Shown here piece after piece: positions 58,085 to 64,000 of a DNA stretch of 64,000 nt (position 1 is its first letter; the number at the start of each line of letters is the position of its first letter). The notes beneath the pieces are model-generated. The model was not told the DNA's origin. It was given only the letters and a program-made list of their open reading frames with translations, and did no database searches. The position numbers and the translations under genes are program-made. Origin of the DNA: Erwinia rhapontici (lineage in GTDB: Bacteria; Pseudomonadota; Gammaproteobacteria; Enterobacterales; Enterobacteriaceae); the NCBI RefSeq assembly GCF_012271765.1, contig NZ_VRKO01000010.1:690884-754883 (forward strand). The letters run 5' to 3'.

Positions 58085-59441
58085 CAGGCGGTGACTCCAG
58101 GCAGGGCAAAATGCGATTCACTTTATCAAACGTCTCCTGATACTCAGAGGCTTCATCGCTGTCGGCGACAATACCGCCGCCGGCAGCACAATATAGCGTA
58201 CTGTCTTCAGCAATCAGGGTGCGAATGGTGATGCTGGTATCCATCCGCCCGCAGACGCTGATATAGCCGATACTGCCACACCAGGCATTACGCCGTTGAG
58301 GTTCCAGCGTTTCAATAATTTCCATCGCCCGTACTTTTGGTGCGCCGGTAATGGACCCGCCGGGGAAACAGGCGCGCAGTAAATCACAGGCGGTCAGCTC
58401 AGGCTTCAGCACGGCGGTAATGGTGCTGACAAGATGATGTACTGCCGGGAAAGGCTCGACGACAAATAACTCAGGGACGTTGACACTGCCCGGCGTTGCT
58501 ACCCGACCGATATCATTGCGCAGCAGATCCACAATCATCAGATTCTCGCTGCGATCCTTCGGTGACTGCGCCAGCTTCTCGCCTTGCAGGCGATCGGCAA
58601 CCGGGTCCGCGAGGCGGGGGAGTGTGCCTTTAATCGGGCGGGTTTCAATCTGCCGGTGGCGCAGTTTAATAAACCGTTCCGGAGAAAGGCTGAGGAGCAC
58701 GCTGCCTGGCAGACGGATAAAGGCGCTAAACGGCGCGCGGTTAGCACGGCACAGCAGTAAAAAGGCCTGCCATTCATCACCGCAATAACGGGCGGCGAAG
58801 CGCTGCGCCAGATTGACCTGATAGCAGTCACCGGACAGTAACCACTGTTGCACCTGACGAAATTTTTCGCCGTATTGCTCACGCGTCATATTCGCCTGCC
58901 ACGCGCTGGTGAGCTGGAAGGGGACGGCGGGTGTTGCCTGCTGAGCATCCAGCCACGCCAGACGCGCTGCGAGGTCGCCCTGAACCACCAGCGTTAGCGT
59001 CTTCTTGTGATGATCGGCGATTAACGCCCAGTCATAGATGCCCACCGCCATATCCGGTGTGGTCAGCTGTTGATCGGCCGTCGTGGGTATTCGCTCAAAA
59101 CGGCGGCCCAGATCATAACCAAACAGGCCAAGTGCGCCACCCTGAAAAGGCAGGTCATCCTGCTGCTGCGCCTGTAATCCGCAGGCTGTTAACTGCTGCT
59201 GGAGCAGCGCCAGCGGATCGTCTTCGCTGACGCAGCAGGTGCTATCCTGTTCAATCACGGTCTGGATACCGCGCGTGGTCAGCGTCACCCGGGGGTCAGC
59301 GACCATAATATCGAATCGGTTATCACTGTGATCGGCGAAACCGGAATGCAGCAGCATCGCCCAGGGCCGATGGGACAGGCGGGCAAAATGATGCTCAACG
59401 GCATCTGGCGTATACTTGAGAAGATGATAAACAGGCGACAT
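58074..59441 (-). CDS. pabB: PabB, aminodeoxychorismate synthase component I
   Basis: With PabA it converts chorismate and glutamine to 4-amino-4-deoxychorismate for folate. It has 455 residues (E. coli 453). The chorismate-binding part has PIKGTLPRL (the PIKGT motif with the catalytic Lys), [16 protein letters not shown] and [16 protein letters not shown]. First gene of pabB-nudL. Confidence 0.96.
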   Translation of the reverse strand: MSPVYHLLKYTPDAVEHHFARLSHRPWAMLLHSGFADHSDNRFDIMVADPRVTLTTRGIQTVIEQDSTCCVSEDDPLALLQQQLTACGLQAQQQDDLPFQGGALGLFGYDLGRRFERIPTTADQQLTTPDMAVGIYDWALIADHHKKTLTLVVQGDLAARLAWLDAQQATPAVPFQLTSAWQANMTREQYGEKFRQVQQWLLSGDCYQVNLAQRFAARYCGDEWQAFLLLCRANRAPFSAFIRLPGSVLLSLSPERFIKLRHRQIETRPIKGTLPRLADPVADRLQGEKLAQSPKDRSENLMIVDLLRNDIGRVATPGSVNVPELFVVEPFPAVHHLVSTITAVLKPELTACDLLRACFPGGSITGAPKVRAMEIIETLEPQRRNAWCGSIGYISVCGRMDTSITIRTLIAEDSTLYCAAGGGIVADSDEASEYQETFDKVNRILPCLESPPDER

Positions 59442-59557
59442 GGTTTTTCAGCAGAGAAAATTTCAATGAGACGCCAAGCGTGACATATTTTTATGCTGCT
59501 GGCATCTCTTTGTCGCCCGTGGAATAATCCGCACCGCAAATCACCCCAGGAGTCACT

Positions 59558-59788
59558 ATGTCTACAGGATTACCCGCGTTATCACACGAACAGCAGCAGG
59601 ACGCGGTTGAACGCATTCATAAGCTGATGTCAGAGGGAATGAGCAGCGGCGAGGCGATTGGCCTGGTGGCAGCTGAAATCCGTGAGAACCACACTGGCGG
59701 CAATGTTCCGGTGATGTTCGATGAAGATGAAGAAGATTACATGGGTGACAACAACCACGACGACGAAGAAGAAGAGTACGACGAATAA
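59558..59788 (+). CDS. yoaH: YoaH, small UPF0181 protein with an extended acidic tail
   Basis: 76 residues against 59 in E. coli. The core [19 protein letters not shown] and [13 protein letters not shown] aligns well. A tail of about 20 mostly acidic residues ([20 protein letters not shown]) replaces the short E. coli end. An AGGAG site precedes the ATG. Divergent from pabB. Function unknown. Confidence 0.92.
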   Translation: MSTGLPALSHEQQQDAVERIHKLMSEGMSSGEAIGLVAAEIRENHTGGNVPVMFDEDEEDYMGDNNHDDEEEEYDE

Positions 59789-59824
59789 GTGGTTAACCCC
59801 TGCCAGCCCGGCAGGGGGAAAGCA

Positions 59825-60169
59825 TTACCTGGCAGCAATCACTTTAATTTCGACCAGATATTTCGGGTTCATCAGGTTGGCCTGCACTGTGCAGCGCACC
59901 GGTGCGTTACCTGGAGACACCCACGCATCCCACGCGCGATTCATCGCCGCAAAATCCGATTTATTCACCAGAAAAATGGTGGCATCCAGAATCTTACTTT
60001 TGTCTGAACCGACGCGAGTCAGTAGTTTATCGATCACCGCCAGGGCATTCGCCGTCTGCGCTTCAGCATCGTCATCCAGATTTTCCGGCACGCTGGTGTA
60101 ATACACCGTATCGTTATGTATAACGGCTTCGGACATACGATGTTCAGGATCAATACGTTCAATGGTCAT
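59825..60169 (-). CDS. yoaB: YoaB, RidA/YjgF-family protein
   Basis: 114 residues from ATG 60169, as in E. coli. The RidA fold signature is APVRCTVQANLMNPKYLVEI, with the arginine that in true RidA binds the imine carboxylate (PVRC). Possible 2-iminoacid deaminase, not proven for YoaB. Confidence 0.93.
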   Translation of the reverse strand: MTIERIDPEHRMSEAVIHNDTVYYTSVPENLDDDAEAQTANALAVIDKLLTRVGSDKSKILDATIFLVNKSDFAAMNRAWDAWVSPGNAPVRCTVQANLMNPKYLVEIKVIAAR

Positions 60170-60301
60170 GCTGGCTCCTTTTAAATGCACTCAAAACCGC
60201 GACAGACTGGCACAGATTAGCGGTGCCTGTCATCTAAAGGGTGGAGTGCGCTGGCGGATACTGCCATAATCACTGTCGTTTTAACCAGGTGGTGAGGGTA
60301 T

Positions 60302-62221
60302 GTGGTAGACGATTTTGCAGCAGATGGCGCTCTGGCGCAGGCGATTCCCGGCTTCAGGCCACGTGAACCTCAGCGTGAGATGGCGGCTGCGGTAGCGCGT
60401 GCCATTGACAGCAAAAGTGAGCTGGTCGTGGAAGCCGGAACCGGTACGGGGAAAACCTATGCCTATCTGGCCCCGGCGCTGCGTTCGGGAAAAAAAGTGA
60501 TCGTCTCGACCGGATCAAAAGCGTTGCAGGATCAGCTTTACAGCCGCGATCTGCCAACGGTGGCAAAAGCGCTTAAATTCAAAGGTATCATGGCGCTGCT
60601 CAAAGGGCGGTCCAACTATCTCTGCCTGGAGCGACTGGAGCAGCAGTCGATGGCCGGGGGCGAGCTGGCGGTGCAGGCAATGAGCGATCTCGTTCATCTG
60701 CGCGGCTGGTCAAACGAAACGGTGGATGGTGATATCAGCACCTGCGGTGGCGTAGCGGAAGACAGCACCATCTGGCCGCTGGTCACCAGCACCAACGATA
60801 ACTGTCTGGGCAGTGACTGCCCGCAGTATAAAGACTGTTTTGTGGTGAAAGCGCGACGTAAAGCGATGGATGCTGATGTGGTGGTGGTCAATCATCATCT
60901 GTTCCTGGCCGATATGGTGGTGAAGGAGAGTGGCTTTGCCGAGCTGATCCCCGATGCCGACGTGATGATTTTCGATGAAGCACATCAGGTTCCGGATATC
61001 GCCAGCCAGTATTTCGGGCAACAACTTTCCAGCCGCCAGCTGCTCGATCTGGCGAAAGACATCACCATTGCCTACCGCACCGAAGTCCGTGATATGCAGC
61101 AGCTCCAGAAGTCGGCCGATCGCCTGGCGCAAAGCACTCAGGATTTTCGTCTGTCATTAGGCGATCCCGGTTTTCGCGGTAACCTGCGAGAGCTGCTGAG
61201 CAACCCGCAGATCCAGCGTGCCCTGCTGCTGTTGGATGATGCACTTGAACTGTGTTACGACGTGGCGAAACTCTCACTGGGGCGCTCTGCGCTATTGGAT
61301 GCGGCATTCGAACGTGCGTCACTCTATCGCGGGCGCCTGAAACGCCTGAAAGACACCACGCAGCCCGGTTTCAGCTACTGGTATGAATGTAACGCGCGTA
61401 ATTTTGTACTGGCGTTGACCCCGCTCTCCGTTTCCGACCGTTTCCGTGAAGTGATGGATGAACGCCCGGCGAGCTGGATATTTACCTCAGCGACGCTGGC
61501 GGTGAATGAACAGATGACACACTTTGTTGAACGGCTTGGCGTGGGGAAGGCGGAGACGTTGATCCTCAACAGCCCGTTTGATTTCGCCCGCCAGGCGCTC
61601 CTCTGTGTGCCGCGTAACCTGCCTTCACCCAATCAGCCTGGCGGTGCCCGCCAGTTGGCCAGAATGATGAAACCGCTGATTGAAGCCAATAATGGCCGTT
61701 GCTTCTTCCTCTGTACGTCACACCAGGTGATGCGTGAGCTGGCGGCCGAGTTCCGCGCCTCCATGACGCTTCCTGTTTTGCTCCAGGGGGAAACCAGCAA
61801 GGGACAGATCCTCAAGCAGTTTGTTGCGGCAGGCAATGCACTGCTGGTGGCGACGAACAGTTTCTGGGAAGGGGTGGACGTGCGTGGCGATGCATTATCA
61901 CTGGTGATTATCGATAAGCTGCCGTTTACCTCGCCAGAGGATCCGCTACTGAAAGCCCGCATGGAAGACTGCAAAGTGCGTGGCGGTGAGCCGTTCGACG
62001 ATGTGCAACTGCCCGATGCGGTGATCGCGCTTAAACAGGGTGTTGGACGTTTGATTCGTGACGTTGACGACCGTGGCGTGCTGGTGATCTGTGATAATCG
62101 TCTGGTGATGCGTCCTTACGGGGCGGTATTTCTTAACAGCCTGCCGCCAACGCCGCGCACGCGCGATCTGCAAAAAGCCGTGGACTTTCTCCAGTCAACG
62201 ACGCAGCAGTCATTAATCTAA
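60302..62221 (+). CDS. yoaA: YoaA, XPD/DinG-family iron-sulfur helicase
   Basis: DNA helicase tied to replication repair; E. coli YoaA works with the HolC (chi) subunit. It has 639 residues. Walker A EAGTGTGKT is near residue 45; DEAH (IFDEAHQVPD) near 223. Fe-S cysteines are in SNYLCLERLEQ and NCLGSDCPQYKDCFV. Motif VI QGVGRLIRD closes the core. GTG start, chosen by alignment to MTDDFA; an out-of-frame ATG lies two bases earlier. Confidence 0.95.
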   Translation: MVDDFAADGALAQAIPGFRPREPQREMAAAVARAIDSKSELVVEAGTGTGKTYAYLAPALRSGKKVIVSTGSKALQDQLYSRDLPTVAKALKFKGIMALLKGRSNYLCLERLEQQSMAGGELAVQAMSDLVHLRGWSNETVDGDISTCGGVAEDSTIWPLVTSTNDNCLGSDCPQYKDCFVVKARRKAMDADVVVVNHHLFLADMVVKESGFAELIPDADVMIFDEAHQVPDIASQYFGQQLSSRQLLDLAKDITIAYRTEVRDMQQLQKSADRLAQSTQDFRLSLGDPGFRGNLRELLSNPQIQRALLLLDDALELCYDVAKLSLGRSALLDAAFERASLYRGRLKRLKDTTQPGFSYWYECNARNFVLALTPLSVSDRFREVMDERPASWIFTSATLAVNEQMTHFVERLGVGKAETLILNSPFDFARQALLCVPRNLPSPNQPGGARQLARMMKPLIEANNGRCFFLCTSHQVMRELAAEFRASMTLPVLLQGETSKGQILKQFVAAGNALLVATNSFWEGVDVRGDALSLVIIDKLPFTSPEDPLLKARMEDCKVRGGEPFDDVQLPDAVIALKQGVGRLIRDVDDRGVLVICDNRLVMRPYGAVFLNSLPPTPRTRDLQKAVDFLQSTTQQSLI

Positions 62222-62270
62222 CGGCGATGTGCTATGATGCGCGCCGAAAATTTTCTCCCCTGAGGTTAGT

Positions 62271-62972
62271 ATGTCCACGCGAATTTTAGCCATTGATACG
62301 GCAACGGAAGCCTGTTCGGTCGCACTACTGAATGAAGATCGGTTGCTGGCACATTTTGAACTTTGTGCCCGGGAACATACGCAACGCATCCTGCCGCTGG
62401 TGCAGCAAATTTTGCAGGAAGGCGGCGTTGCGCTGAAGGACCTGGATGCGCTGGCCTTTGGCCGCGGGCCCGGCAGTTTTACCGGTGTGCGTATTGGCAT
62501 CGGCATTGCTCAGGGGTTATCGCTGGGGGCAAACTTGCCGTTAATCGGCGTGTCGACACTGAAAACCATGGCGCAGAGCGCCTGGCGTCTGCACGGTGCC
62601 AGCCGTGTTCTGGCGGCGATTGATGCGCGGATGGGCGAAGTGTATTGGGCCGAATATCAGCGTGATGAGCAGGGCAACTGGCAGGGTGAAGAAACAGAAG
62701 CCGTGCTGAAACCCGATGCCGCAGCGGCGCGGATGGCAGCGCTGAGCGGGCAGTGGGCCTGTGTGGGCACCGGCTGGCAAGCCTGGCCGCAGCTGGCAGA
62801 AAACAGCGCGCTGGCATTGACGTTATCAGACGTGACGCTGCCCTGCGCCGAAGATATGCTGCCGCTGGCACAACAGGCGCTGGCAGCCGGTATGACCGTC
62901 GCCCCCGAACATGCTGAACCGACCTATCTGCGTAATGAAGTGACATGGAAAAAATTACCGGGCCGCGAGTAG
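62271..62972 (+). CDS. tsaB: TsaB, t6A37 tRNA modification complex subunit
   Basis: 233 residues (E. coli 231). ASKHA fold without an intact catalytic site: [15 protein letters not shown] at the N-terminus, [17 protein letters not shown] and [14 protein letters not shown]. It scaffolds TsaD and TsaE for threonylcarbamoyl-adenosine synthesis. It follows yoaA by 49 bases and is probably in the same unit. Confidence 0.96.
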   Translation: MSTRILAIDTATEACSVALLNEDRLLAHFELCAREHTQRILPLVQQILQEGGVALKDLDALAFGRGPGSFTGVRIGIGIAQGLSLGANLPLIGVSTLKTMAQSAWRLHGASRVLAAIDARMGEVYWAEYQRDEQGNWQGEETEAVLKPDAAAARMAALSGQWACVGTGWQAWPQLAENSALALTLSDVTLPCAEDMLPLAQQALAAGMTVAPEHAEPTYLRNEVTWKKLPGRE

Positions 62973-63030
62973 TGGCAGCAACTATTTGAGTCGGTAGCAG
63001 TCGAAGTAGCATAACAATGGGGGAGTTTCT

Positions 63031-63627
63031 ATGCGTAAATCCAGTGTCTGGCAGTGCAGTGTTCTGTTCTTAGCGTCGCTGGTATTAAGCGGCTGTGTTA
63101 CCGTGCCTGATTCGATAAAAGGGCATTCAGAGACCCCGCAACAGGATCTGGCGCGAGTGCTGAATGCTCCTGAGCTGTTTATTGGCCAGGAGTCACGTTT
63201 TGGCGGTAAGGTCCTCAAGGTGGACAATCGTAACGGGATGACACGCCTGGAGATTGCCGCAATGCCCCTCGATGAAGGCGCCAGGCCGACGCTGGGTTCA
63301 CCGTCTATTGGCCGCATTTTTGCCGATGTGAACGGCTTTGTCGATCCGGTCGATTTTAATCAGCAGATGGTCACCGTTGTCGGCACTATTAGCGGGACTG
63401 AGAAAGGCAAAATTGGTGATGCGCAGTATAACTTTGTGGTCATCAAGGTCACAGGCTATCAGCGCTGGCATATGTCCCAGCAGATCGTTACCCCGCCGCA
63501 GCCAATTGATCCGTGGATCTGGTACGGTCCAGGCTATGGCCGCCATCGCGGAGGCTACTGGGGCCCCGCTCCCTGGGGTTACTACAATCCCGGTCCCGCT
63601 CAGGTGCAGACCATTCTTACCCCATAA
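63031..63627 (+). CDS. yeaY: YeaY, Slp-family outer-membrane lipoprotein
   Basis: 198 residues (E. coli 193). The signal peptide ends in the lipobox LVLSGC; residue +2 is Val, which permits outer-membrane sorting. The Slp domain has [21 protein letters not shown] and [15 protein letters not shown] Gly/Pro/Tyr/Trp-rich tail ([20 protein letters not shown]) is typical of YeaY. Followed by a strong terminator before fadD. Confidence 0.94.
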   Translation: MRKSSVWQCSVLFLASLVLSGCVTVPDSIKGHSETPQQDLARVLNAPELFIGQESRFGGKVLKVDNRNGMTRLEIAAMPLDEGARPTLGSPSIGRIFADVNGFVDPVDFNQQMVTVVGTISGTEKGKIGDAQYNFVVIKVTGYQRWHMSQQIVTPPQPIDPWIWYGPGYGRHRGGYWGPAPWGYYNPGPAQVQTILTP

Positions 63628-63652
63628 TTCGTATCGTATAAAAGAGACACGG

Positions 63653-63688
63653 CAGATCCGCTGGATATCAGCGGATAGGCCTTTTTTA
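63653..63688 (+). terminator. Terminator of yeaY
   Basis: Stem ATCCGCTG / CAGCGGAT inside an outer GGC/GCC pairing, followed by six T. Confidence 0.9.
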
Positions 63689-63755
63689 ATTGATTCTCTC
63701 AGGATGAGAGAAATTTAGTGATGGGCTTCGCAACCTCTCAATAGAGACCTGAGCA

Positions 63756-63772
63756 AACTGGTACGCTGAGTT
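63756..63772. promoter_or_regulatory. FadR operator of fadD
   Basis: AACTGGTACGCTGAGTT agrees with FadR sites of the AnCTGGTnnGnnnnGTT type and lies about 40-70 bases before the fadD start, as in E. coli. Confidence 0.78.
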
Positions 63773-63843
63773 AAAATAATGTTAACAGGCGCTGAAAGGT
63801 TGAGGCTGCGATGACGACAAATTATCATTTTCGAGGTGATTCC

Positions 63844-64000
63844 TTGCATAAGGTTTGGTTAAACCGTTATCCGGCGGATGTTCCGGCGGAGATTAATCCT
63901 GATCGTTATGGCTCTTTAATCGATCTGTTTGAACACGCGGTATTGCGTTACGCTACGCAAACGGCGTTTATCAATATGGGGAAGAGTCTTACTTTCCAGC
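63844..64000 (+). CDS. fadD: FadD, long-chain acyl-CoA synthetase (5' part only)
   Basis: Activates fatty acids to acyl-CoA on uptake. Only 52 codons are inside the window. The TTG start ([13 protein letters not shown] after the first residue) aligns with the E. coli TTG start [14 protein letters not shown]; a GAGGTGA site sits just ahead. An in-frame ATG at 63811 could add 11 residues. [11 protein letters not shown] leads into the adenylation domain beyond the window. Confidence 0.95.
   Translation, partial: MHKVWLNRYPADVPAEINPDRYGSLIDLFEHAVLRYATQTAFINMGKSLTFQ

Noticed and set aside
1-64000. tRNA, rRNA, CRISPR arrays, insertion sequences
   Set aside because: None seen: no cloverleaf with a T-loop, no repeat-spacer pattern and no transposase gene.

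Overview
The window is a stretch of enterobacterial chromosome (order Enterobacterales). Gene content and order follow the Escherichia coli K-12 block from ruvA to fadD, with the same relative strands. Protein identities to the E. coli versions, judged by eye, are clear but not extreme: CspC looks identical, while LpxM, YobB, PdeD and YobF diverge strongly. Several E. coli genes are missing from their usual places (edd, yebF, pphA/yebV/yebW, mgrB, mntP). Together this suggests a relative outside the Escherichia/Salmonella core, for example an Erwinia/Pantoea-type genome. That placement is an inference; the sequence names no species.

Layout. 1-9.4 kb: end of ruvA, ruvB, the zinc uptake genes znuBC/znuA around a Zur-type operator, the murein hydrolase mepM, lpxM, an inserted MdfA-like exporter, and pykA. 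9.4-17 kb: an inserted chemoreceptor gene, an AT-rich gap with a near-perfect sigma-28 promoter that points at no obvious gene, hexR, zwf, eda directly after zwf with no edd, and purT. 17-25 kb: SOS-regulated yebG, a TIM-barrel epimerase-like gene, yebE, ptrB, exoX, yobB, holE and the yobA-yebZ-yebY cluster. 25-29 kb: the small RNA SdsR, followed at once by a decayed P2-family prophage (tape-measure and portal fragments, one intact AT-rich accessory gene, a P2/186-type cos site) and several small membrane or secreted accessory genes. 29-34 kb: VOC protein, AI-2E-family permease, spermidine-synthase-like methyltransferase, a short basic protein, rsmF. 34-49 kb: letB/letA, msrC, proQ, prc, htpX, yebQ, kdgR, yobH, yebO, an MBL-fold hydrolase, a truncated yobF, cspC, rlmA, yobD. 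49-64 kb: manXYZ, yoaE, pdeD, sdaA, nudL, pabB, yoaH, yoaB, yoaA, tsaB, yeaY and the start of fadD.

How the genes work together. Central carbon metabolism is prominent: Zwf, Eda, PykA and the regulator HexR, mannose/glucose uptake by ManXYZ, pectin/hexuronate control by KdgR, and fatty-acid activation by FadD. With no edd next to zwf-eda, Eda would serve hexuronate breakdown (KDPG made from KDG) unless edd lies elsewhere. A second theme is the cell envelope: MepM, Prc, LpxM, LetAB, HtpX, YebE, YeaY, YoaE. Genome maintenance is represented by RuvAB, ExoX, HolE, YebG and YoaA.

The least ordinary regions are the P2 remnant beside sdsR, with its accessory gene between portal and cos; the orphan sigma-28 promoter near 12.0 kb; the missing edd with an inverted repeat left in its place; and the missing mgrB and mntP.
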